From: Azophilus sp965221465 | GTDB lineage: Bacteria > Pseudomonadota > Gammaproteobacteria > Pseudomonadales > Azotimanducaceae | Reading direction: 5' to 3' | Length of the DNA stretch: 64,000 nt | Assembly: GCA_965221465.1 (NCBI GenBank) | Contig: OZ244892.1 | Coordinates: 2,480,001 to 2,544,000 of the forward strand | Shown: positions 57,476 to 64,000 of the stretch, piece after piece | Numbering within the stretch: position 1 is the stretch's first letter | Layout: every line of letters starts with the position of its first letter | Notes under the pieces: generated by a model | What the model was told of the DNA's origin: nothing | The model's input: the letters and a program-made list of their open reading frames with translations, nothing else | The model's database searches: none | Made by a program: the position numbers and the translations under genes

Positions 57476-59035
57476 TTACTGCCCCTTGCGGGCTCGGTCG
57501 AGGCGCGCCGCGAGCGCTACCAGGAAGAAAACCGGCACGCCCACGGCCGCGGCGCCCAGGAAGAACCAGGAATAGCCGACCGTCTCGACGATCGTGCCCG
57601 AATACCCGCCGAGCAGCTTGGGAATCAACGTCATCAGCGAACTGAATATCGCGTACTGCATGGCGGTAAAGGACAGGCTCGTCAGGCTGGACAGATAGGC
57701 CACGAAGGCGGCACTGGCAAGCCCCGCCGTGAGATTGTCCGCGCCGATGACCGCATAGAGCAGCGCCAGGTCGCCGGGCGATGCGGCAAGCAGAATGAAC
57801 AGCAGATTGGTCGCCACCGTCAGCACCGCGCCGAGCATGAGCACCTTCATGACGCCGTATTGCAGGGCCAGCCAGCCGCCCAGGAAGCCGCCCAGTATGG
57901 TCATCCAGATGCCGAACACCTTGGTAACCGTGGCAATGTCGTCCTTGCTGTACCCCATGTCCTGGTAAAAGATGTTGGCGATCACCCCGAGAACGATGTC
58001 GGAGACCCGGTAGAAGCCCACCAGCAACAGGATCGGCAGCGCCGCCCGCCCGTATCGCTCGAAGAAATCGAGCACCGGCGCCACGTAGGTGTCGCGCACC
58101 ATGGCCTGCCGGACCACGCCCGCGGCCACGCAGACCCGCGCGACCCCGAGCGCCACGGCCACCGATAGAGCGAGACGCAGGGCTTCGAGCAGAAAGGCAA
58201 CCGGCGTTCCCGCCAGGGCGCTGCCGGACGCCAGCCATCGTTTCGTCCAGTCCACCCATTCCCAGAGCGTGACGAAGGCGGTGACGAACGTTCCCACCAC
58301 CAGCGCAAAGAGCAGCAGAAAGCGGGCATAGTCCGATACGCCGTGGAAGTCGTCGGCAAGATTCCGGCGCACGGGCTCCTGAATGGCAAGCGTGGTCGCC
58401 ACACCGACCAGCATGACGGCGGCCATGCACAGATAGGTCCATTTCCAGGCCGCGTACACATAGTTTTCTGCGGTGGTGCCGAGACCCGAGGCGAGGTAGA
58501 GCGCTCCCGCCCCGGCAACCACCATTCCCGCCCGGTACCCCGCAATGTATGCCGATGACAGCAGGGCCTGCATCCTTTCGTCTGCGGCCTCGATGCGGTA
58601 GGCATCGATGACGATGTCCTGGGTCGCGGACGAGAACCCCAGCGCAACCGCCGCGAACGCCATCAGGGTCAGGCCGCGGGAGGTGCCCGGATCGCAGAAC
58701 GCCATGGCGGAGATGGCGGCGATCACCGCGAGCTGCGCCACCAGCAGCCAACCGCGCCTCTGGCCGAGGCGGCTCGACAACAGCGGCAGGGGCAGCTTGT
58801 CGATCAACGGCGCCCAGACGAACTTGAACGAATAACCCAGCGCCGCCCAACTGAAGAAGGTGGCGGCGCTTCGGTCTACCCCGGCTTCGCGCAACCACAG
58901 CGACAAGGTCGCAAAGATGAGCAGGAGCGGCAGGCCGGACGAGAAGCCCAGGAACAAGAGCGCCGCAACCCGCGGTTGCAGCCAGGCGCTTAGCGTCGGG
59001 CGGTCGTCCGGCGCGATGCGGGCATCTTCTACCAT
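57476..59035 (-). CDS. ampG: AmpG-type muropeptide MFS transporter
   Basis: 519 residues, about 14 hydrophobic segments. Typical AmpG stretches: LLFLGFSSGLPLLLIFATLSLWLREAGV (split), WAPLIDKLPLP, SSATQDIVIDAYRIE, and IANIFYQDMGYSKDDIA. Imports anhydro-muropeptides for peptidoglycan recycling. ATG 59035 gives the family N-terminus; upstream in-frame starts add unrelated sequence. A hairpin lies 31 bp upstream of the start. Confidence 0.93.
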   Translation of the reverse strand: MVEDARIAPDDRPTLSAWLQPRVAALLFLGFSSGLPLLLIFATLSLWLREAGVDRSAATFFSWAALGYSFKFVWAPLIDKLPLPLLSSRLGQRRGWLLVAQLAVIAAISAMAFCDPGTSRGLTLMAFAAVALGFSSATQDIVIDAYRIEAADERMQALLSSAYIAGYRAGMVVAGAGALYLASGLGTTAENYVYAAWKWTYLCMAAVMLVGVATTLAIQEPVRRNLADDFHGVSDYARFLLLFALVVGTFVTAFVTLWEWVDWTKRWLASGSALAGTPVAFLLEALRLALSVAVALGVARVCVAAGVVRQAMVRDTYVAPVLDFFERYGRAALPILLLVGFYRVSDIVLGVIANIFYQDMGYSKDDIATVTKVFGIWMTILGGFLGGWLALQYGVMKVLMLGAVLTVATNLLFILLAASPGDLALLYAVIGADNLTAGLASAAFVAYLSSLTSLSFTAMQYAIFSSLMTLIPKLLGGYSGTIVETVGYSWFFLGAAAVGVPVFFLVALAARLDRARKGQ

Positions 59036-59065
59036 CCGGACGTTCCAGACGCTGTTTGACCGAAA

Positions 59066-59089
59066 GGTCGGGCACCCCGTGGCCCGACC
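59066..59089. promoter_or_regulatory. 8-bp-arm hairpin in the ampG leader
   Basis: GGTCGGGC and GCCCGACC around an 8-nt loop. It could be an operator or the tail of a leader attenuator; there is no T tract. Confidence 0.35.
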
Positions 59090-59269
59090 GTTCCGCGAAT
59101 GAAAGTGGCGAGGAAGGTCGGAGCGGTGGAAGCACCCGGTAGCACGGCCCGGAGTGCGCACGTGCCCTGCTCGACGGCGCGTCGAACACGGGACAGAAGC
59201 ACGCCCGGCGATATTGCTGCCATCGAAGGCCCCGGCAGGTCAATCATGTACCGGTCGGGTCATTCGATT

Positions 59270-59287
59270 GGCGGGTTGTTGCCCGCC
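59270..59287. terminator. hairpin right after yajQ
   Basis: GGCGGG, TTGTTG, CCCGCC directly follows the yajQ stop. The T tract is missing, so termination is only probable. Confidence 0.45.
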
Positions 59288-59288
59288 G

Positions 59289-59771
59289 TCAGTCGCGGAA
59301 GTTGTCGAACTGCAGCGGCACATCGAATTCGGTATCCTTGAGCGTTGCGATGATGCGCTGCAGGTCGTCCCGCTTCTTGCCGGTAATGCGCAGTTTCGGG
59401 CCGTTGATCTGGGCTTGCACCTTGAGCCTCGAGTCCTTGACCAGCTTGACGATCTTTTTTGCGGTATCCCGGTCGATACCCTGCTTGAGCCCGAACAATT
59501 GGCGGCGCTGCTTGCCGGCGCCTTCCACCGCCCCCGGGTCGAGACAGGCGCCGTCCAGGCCGCGTCGCGACATCTTTTCGCGCAGCATGTCCTCCATCTG
59601 CCGAAGCTGAAAGTCTTCGAGGGCCAGCAGTTGCACGCCCCGCTCGACGAGGTCGAAACTCGCATCGACGCCCCGGAAGTCGAACCGCGACCGAAGTTCG
59701 CGCCCGGCCTGGTCGACGGCATTGCGCAACTCGTGCATGTCGACTTCAGAGACTACATCGAACGATGGCAT
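59289..59771 (-). CDS. yajQ: YajQ family protein
   Basis: 160 residues, normal for the family: MPSFDVVSEVDMHELRNAVDQ (split), RFDFRGVDASFDL, IVKLVKDSRLKVQAQI, ITGKKRDDLQ and the C-terminal LQFDNFRD. YajQ proteins bind nucleotides, and in some genera cyclic di-GMP, as transcription co-factors. ATG 59771. Monocistronic, followed by a hairpin. Confidence 0.96.
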   Translation of the reverse strand: MPSFDVVSEVDMHELRNAVDQAGRELRSRFDFRGVDASFDLVERGVQLLALEDFQLRQMEDMLREKMSRRGLDGACLDPGAVEGAGKQRRQLFGLKQGIDRDTAKKIVKLVKDSRLKVQAQINGPKLRITGKKRDDLQRIIATLKDTEFDVPLQFDNFRD

Positions 59772-60122
59772 GGCTCACTCCTTTGGGACCGCGAGGAAAT
59801 CCAATTCCTTGACAAACCCGCCAGCCCCCACCATAACGGCCATTCGCCGGCAGCCGGCTGGCAACGGCGCCAACTTACATGGCTAACGCAGTCTTTCCAA
59901 TACCGTGCCCTTTCGCAACATGACCCTGCCCCATGCGTCGATGTCATTCGCAAGCCTCGCACCGTGCCGGCCAATGCCGGAATTCTCCTCGAAGACCGCG
60001 CTCAACAGGCTACCGCGGAAGAGTCGCTGGAGATTCGGCGGCCGTATCCCCGAGACGGCCACGCCGTCTGCATCGACACCGTCGCCGGTAACGGGGCCAT
60101 CGTCGAGCGAACTCGATAGCCG
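59772..60122. other. 351-bp divergent intergenic region
   Basis: Between yajQ and the TVP38 fusion gene. Several frames are open because of base composition, including a 73-codon plus-strand frame that ends over the ATG of the next gene, but none matches a family. Nothing else recognised. Confidence 0.5.
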
Positions 60123-62324
60123 ATGACGAACGGAATTCGACAGCGCCGCTCTGGTCTCACAGCCGTTCAGGAATCGCGATGGCGCAGGATCAAGCGACTG
60201 GTCCTGTTGGCCGTTGTGGTCGTCCTCATCGCGATTTTCTTCGCATTCGACCTGCAGCGGTTTCTTACCATCGAGTATCTCGGCGCCCGGGGCGAGGCGA
60301 TCGTCGCGTTCAAGGAAGCGAACACCTGGACGACCATCGCCGTATTCTTCGTCGCCTATGTGACGGTTACGGGGCTGTCGCTGCCGGGCGCTACGCTCAT
60401 GACACTGATCGCCGGCGCCCTGTTCGGCCTGGCCACCGGTGTCGTCATCGTCTCGTTCGCGAGCAGCATCGGCGCCACCCTCGCCTTCACCATCGCCCGC
60501 TTCCTGTTCCGGGACGCGGTACGCCAGCGGTTCGAGCGCGCCCTGGCTGCCATCGACAAGGGCATCGACAAGGACGGCGCCTTCTACCTGTTCGCCCTCA
60601 GGCTGGTGCCGGCATTCCCGTTCTTCGCTGTCAATCTGGCCATGTCGGTCACACCCATATCGACATGGACCTTCTATTGGGTCAGCCAGGCGGGCATGCT
60701 GCTCGGCACCGTCGTCTATGTGAACGCCGGCGCCGAGTTGGGGCAGATCGAATCCGTGAGCCTCGCCGGCATCCTGACGCCACAGCTGATCGCCTCGTTC
60801 GCGCTGCTCGGCCTCTTCCCGTTGATCGCAAGGAAAGTGCTGGCCCACGTCAAGGGGCGGAAGGCGTTGCGCCGGTTCGAGAAGCCCGGGCGTTTCGACA
60901 CCAATCTCGTCGTGCTCGGCGCCGGCTCGGCGGGCCTGGTCAGCGCACTGATCGCCGCCACGGTCAAGGCAAAGGTCATCCTGATCGAACAGCATCGCAT
61001 GGGCGGTGACTGCCTGAATACGGGCTGCGTGCCAAGCAAGGCCCTGCTGCGTTCCGCCAAAATGCTCTCGTATATCGCCAGAGCCCGGGAATTCGGCCTG
61101 AAGAGCGCTCACGCCGAATTCGACTTCGCCGATGTCATGGAACGCGTGCAAGCCATCATTCGGACCATCGAGCCCAACGACTCCGTGGAACGCTACACCG
61201 GGCTCGGTGTCGACTGCATCATGGGCGACGCAACGATCACCTCGCCCTACAAGGTACGGGTGAACGGCCGTGAGATCGCAACCCGCAACATCGTCATCGC
61301 CACGGGTGGCTCGCCCTTCGTACCGCCGATTCCCGGGTTGGCGGAAGCACCGCACTACACGTCCGACACCGTCTGGAGCCTGCGCGAACTGCCACGCCGC
61401 TTCGTGGTTCTCGGCGGCGGGCCGATCGGCAGCGAACTTGCCCAGGCGTTCTGCCGTTTCGGCGCAGCGGTGACCCAGGTGGAGCAGGGGCCGCGCCCGC
61501 TGATGCGCGAAGACGCCGATGTGGGCGAGTTGCTCGCTGCCCGGTTGGTCGAAGACGGCGTCCGGGTGCTCACCGGCCATCGTGCACTGCGGGTGGAGTC
61601 CGAAGGCGACCACCACGTTCTCGTCTGTGGCGATGCGGACGGCAACGAGGTATGCGTGGCCTTCGATGCGCTGCTGGTCGCGGTCGGGCGCCGGCCGAAT
61701 ACCGAAGGCCTCGGTCTCGAATCCCTCGGCATCGCCACCGACGAACGGGGTGGCGTGGTAGTGGACGAATATCTGCGCACCAGCGTGCCGACCGTCTATG
61801 CCTGCGGCGATGTCATCGGCCCCTACCAGTTTACCCATACCGCATCGCACGAGGCCTGGTACGCATCGGTCAATGCCCTGTTTGGCCCCTTCAAGCGGTT
61901 CAAGGTCGACTATTCCGTCATTCCCTGGACGACATTCACGGATCCCGAGGTGGCTCGGGTGGGGCTGAACGAGCAGGAGGCGGAACGCGGGGGCATTGCA
62001 GTGGAGGTCACCCGTTTCAGCCTGGAGGAACTCGACCGCGCCCTGGCAGACGGTGAAGGCCGGGGATTCGTCAAGGTTCTCACCCCGCCGGGCAAGGACC
62101 GGATTCTGGGCGCCACAATCGTCGGCCATCACGCCGGCGAGTTGCTCTCGGAGTTCGTCACGGCCATGAAGTGGGGCCTGGGGCTGAAGAAGATCATGAG
62201 CACCATCCACGTCTACCCGACCCTGGCCGAAGCCAACAAGTTCGCCGCGAGCACCTGGCGCAAGGGGCATGCGCCGGAAGGGTTGCTCACCTGGGTGGAG
62301 AAGTTCCACCGGTTGCGACGTTGA
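60123..62324 (+). CDS. TVP38/TMEM64 domain fused to FAD-dependent disulfide oxidoreductase
   Basis: 733 residues. Residues 25-235 form a TVP38/SNARE-associated membrane domain: helix at 25-42, SLPGATLMTLIAGALFG, and FALRLVPAFPFFAVN. Residues 240-733 form a pyridine-nucleotide-disulfide reductase: VVLGAGSAGLVSA, redox pair GGDCLNTGCVPSK, NADPH site VVLGGGPIGSELAQAF, FAD YACGDVIGPYQFTH, and an end region HVYPTLAEANKF. The last lacks the usual His-x4-Glu pair of lipoamide dehydrogenase. Resembles mercuric-reductase-like enzymes. A membrane-bound oxidoreductase; substrate unknown. Confidence 0.93.
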   Translation: MTNGIRQRRSGLTAVQESRWRRIKRLVLLAVVVVLIAIFFAFDLQRFLTIEYLGARGEAIVAFKEANTWTTIAVFFVAYVTVTGLSLPGATLMTLIAGALFGLATGVVIVSFASSIGATLAFTIARFLFRDAVRQRFERALAAIDKGIDKDGAFYLFALRLVPAFPFFAVNLAMSVTPISTWTFYWVSQAGMLLGTVVYVNAGAELGQIESVSLAGILTPQLIASFALLGLFPLIARKVLAHVKGRKALRRFEKPGRFDTNLVVLGAGSAGLVSALIAATVKAKVILIEQHRMGGDCLNTGCVPSKALLRSAKMLSYIARAREFGLKSAHAEFDFADVMERVQAIIRTIEPNDSVERYTGLGVDCIMGDATITSPYKVRVNGREIATRNIVIATGGSPFVPPIPGLAEAPHYTSDTVWSLRELPRRFVVLGGGPIGSELAQAFCRFGAAVTQVEQGPRPLMREDADVGELLAARLVEDGVRVLTGHRALRVESEGDHHVLVCGDADGNEVCVAFDALLVAVGRRPNTEGLGLESLGIATDERGGVVVDEYLRTSVPTVYACGDVIGPYQFTHTASHEAWYASVNALFGPFKRFKVDYSVIPWTTFTDPEVARVGLNEQEAERGGIAVEVTRFSLEELDRALADGEGRGFVKVLTPPGKDRILGATIVGHHAGELLSEFVTAMKWGLGLKKIMSTIHVYPTLAEANKFAASTWRKGHAPEGLLTWVEKFHRLRR

Positions 62325-62406
62325 TCGGCAGCGGTAAGCGGCGCTCTATCAGCGATCGTCTGTTCCTTGCAGGCAGTCGTACCGGCGGTCCGGGATCAGA
62401 ACTCGC

Positions 62407-62686
62407 ATGAAACAAATTTTCAAGTTATTGATTTTAAAGCACTCAATGACGCGGAGAGCCGTGGCTTTGATCCGGCGCCGAGAACCAGTATGCGGTACGC
62501 GCATACGGCTCGCCGAATGGCACGCCAAGCGGACCTGCTTACCGCTACGATGGGCGCAAGCGCGAGCTTTAAAGGTGCCGGATACGCGCACCGCACACCG
62601 ATTCTCTCCAAGCGATTGGCGGGTATTCCTTGCGCGCCCTCGTCCCGGTGCACCGGGTTCGGAACTCGCATGGAACAGGGTTTATC
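62407..62686 (+). repeat. Dispersed repeat family A, copy 3
   Basis: In the 393-bp gap between the convergent TVP38 fusion and aceF. Bounded by GAACTCGCATGAAACA and GGAACTCGCATGGAACA. Arms about 62481-62512 and 62576-62607. The most diverged full copy, with extra bases in the loop; CTTACCGCTACGAT is retained. On the minus strand one frame is open for 83 codons. Confidence 0.8.
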
Positions 62687-62717
62687 TCGATTTCGATGCG
62701 GGGCGCGGGGCGGCCGG

Positions 62718-64000
62718 TCAGAGGCTCAGGCGCCGGACGTCGTTCAACAGGCTCGCGACGTGGCCGACGAAACGGCCGGCTTCGGCGCCGTTGATGGCGC
62801 GGTGGTCGTAGCTCAAGGATAGCGGGAGAATCTGGCGCGGCTGGAATGCGGAGCCGTCCCACACAGGTTTGGTCGCGAGTCGCGCGACGCCGAGGATTGC
62901 GACCTCGGGCGCGTTGACGATGGGGGTGAAGCCGGTTCCGCCCAGGGCGCCCAGGCTCGATATGCTGAAGGTACCGCCCTGGACATCGTCCATGGCCAGG
63001 CGCTTGTTGCGCACCCGGTCGGCACGTTCGGCGATTTCCGTTGCCAGTTCCCAGATGCCTTTCCGGTCGGCATCCTTGAGCACCGGGACGACCAGGCCCT
63101 GGTCGCTGTCCACCGCGAAACCGATGTTGTAGTAGCGCTTCAGAATGCAGTTTTCGGCGCTCTCGTCGAGGGAAGCGTTGAAGGTGGGGAATGCCTCCAG
63201 CGCGTAACAACAGGCCTTGACGATGAACGGCAACAGCGTGAGTTTGACGCCCCGGTTCGCCGCTTCGGGCTTCAGGGATTGCCGAAACGCTTCCAGTTCG
63301 GTGACGTCCGCCTCGTCGTGCTGGGTGACGTGGGGAATGTTGAGCCAGCTTGCGTGCAGGTTGCGGGCGCCGGCCGCCCGTACCCGGGTGAGGGGCATGG
63401 TTTCCACCGGGCCGAATCGGGCGAAATCCACCGTCGGGACCGACGGCAAGCCCGTTCCGCCGCGCAGGGCCTGTGTTCCGGACGACGTCATGGCCTGCTT
63501 TACGAAGCGCTTGACGTCGTCCTTGACGATTCGGCCGCGGGCGCCGGTTCCGGTGACCTCTCCCAGCGCGACGCCGAGTTCCCGCGCCAGGCGGCGGGTG
63601 GCGGGCCCGGCGTAGATCTTGGCGCCGGGGCTCTGCGCTTCGCTGACTTCGGAGCCAGGTGGCCTGGCGGGGGCGAGGATCGGCGATGGCGTTCCTGCAA
63701 CGGCGGCGGGAGCCGATTCCACGCCGGGTGTTGCCGGAATTTCGGGCTGTTCCGTTTCCTGTGTCGGAACTGCCGTTCCCGCAGACCCGGATGCACTCGC
63801 TTCGATACCGGTCGCCGGTGCAGAGACCGCTTCGGTGGCGCTCAACGTAAACAGCGCGGTGCCTTCGACAACCGGGTCGCCTTCCTCGACGTGCACCGTC
63901 GTCACGATACCGGCGGCGCCGGCCGGTATCTCCATGGTTGCCTTGTCGGATTCGACGACGACGGCGAGGCTGTCCTGTTCCACCGCATCGCCCGGCACGA
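62718..64000 (-). CDS. aceF: dihydrolipoamide acetyltransferase (PDH E2), N-terminus cut by window
   Basis: 426 residues visible; the 5' end lies beyond 64000. Lipoyl domain with the modified Lys in VVVESDKATMEIP, an Ala/Pro linker, a peripheral-subunit-binding domain (AGPATRRLARELGV, GRIVKDDV) and the catalytic domain ending in SLSYDHRAINGAEAGRFV with the active-site His. INGA rather than IDGA is normal in gammaproteobacterial AceF. Transfers acetyl groups to CoA in the pyruvate dehydrogenase complex; aceE is expected upstream, outside the window. Confidence 0.95.
   Translation of the reverse strand, partial: VPGDAVEQDSLAVVVESDKATMEIPAGAAGIVTTVHVEEGDPVVEGTALFTLSATEAVSAPATGIEASASGSAGTAVPTQETEQPEIPATPGVESAPAAVAGTPSPILAPARPPGSEVSEAQSPGAKIYAGPATRRLARELGVALGEVTGTGARGRIVKDDVKRFVKQAMTSSGTQALRGGTGLPSVPTVDFARFGPVETMPLTRVRAAGARNLHASWLNIPHVTQHDEADVTELEAFRQSLKPEAANRGVKLTLLPFIVKACCYALEAFPTFNASLDESAENCILKRYYNIGFAVDSDQGLVVPVLKDADRKGIWELATEIAERADRVRNKRLAMDDVQGGTFSISSLGALGGTGFTPIVNAPEVAILGVARLATKPVWDGSAFQPRQILPLSLSYDHRAINGAEAGRFVGHVASLLNDVRRLSL

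Noticed and set aside
59883..62309. 808-codon minus-strand open frame opposite the TVP38 fusion
   Set aside because: The plus-strand gene has clear domains throughout; the antisense frame has none.

Overview
The window is GC-rich, gene-dense chromosomal DNA. It looks like an uncultured, probably aquatic or host-associated gammaproteobacterium. The reasons are the combination of SbcB, AmpG, YajQ, an AceF-type E2 with the Y-D-H-R-A-I-N-G active site, AcnA, groESL under a CIRCE operator, TonB-dependent receptors, and a Sec-encoded peroxiredoxin. No rRNA, tRNA, CRISPR array or prophage was found. Because of the GC bias many long antisense frames are open; they were discarded.

Layout. 1-7.7 kb: end of an SLC13/TrkA-C permease, aconitase, thiopurine methyltransferase coupled to gamma-glutamyltransferase, and a secreted cyclase-family enzyme. 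7.9-23.5 kb: an accessory surface and secretion locus, all on the minus strand. It holds a 1,986-residue PKD/FN3/Ig protein, two copies of a small secreted protein, an exact 3,018-bp tandem duplication of an LRR lipoprotein with an HExxH motif, and a protein joining a DotH/IcmK-like domain to a DsbA-like thioredoxin domain. 23.6-25.6 kb: HicAB, a DUF2335 protein and an IS256-family transposase remnant. 25.7-38.3 kb: a beta-lactamase-fold hydrolase, two TonB receptors, a hydantoin racemase/DUF917/HyuA operon and a MalT-like LuxR regulator. Paired CGGGTAG sites lie 22 bp apart in front of one receptor and the hyu operon, suggesting one regulon. 38.5-42.5 kb: a histidine phosphatase, an SDR, an LptA-like protein, MazEF, and a peroxiredoxin whose peroxidatic residue is encoded by UGA with a SECIS-like hairpin just downstream. 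42.6-49.4 kb: a six-gene ABC export operon (LolA-like protein, three FtsX-type permeases, ATPase, outer-membrane protein). 49.5-64 kb: exonuclease I, PlsC acyltransferase, coiled-coil and PuuD-like membrane proteins, groESL with CIRCE, an Atl protein, a methyltransferase, AmpG, YajQ, a TVP38-disulfide oxidoreductase fusion and the PDH E2 subunit cut by the window edge.

The most unusual signal lies between the genes: two dispersed repeat families. Family A (about 260-280 bp; three near-complete and two partial copies) carries a 32-bp imperfect inverted repeat. Its arms change in a compensatory way between copies, and most of its mismatches become G-U pairs on one strand only, which suggests a selected RNA hairpin. 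Family B (about 190-330 bp; three copies plus three or more solo ends) is bounded by inverted CGTCACCRACTTCCTGCTG motifs. Its ends repeatedly abut or overlap the stop codon of the upstream gene.
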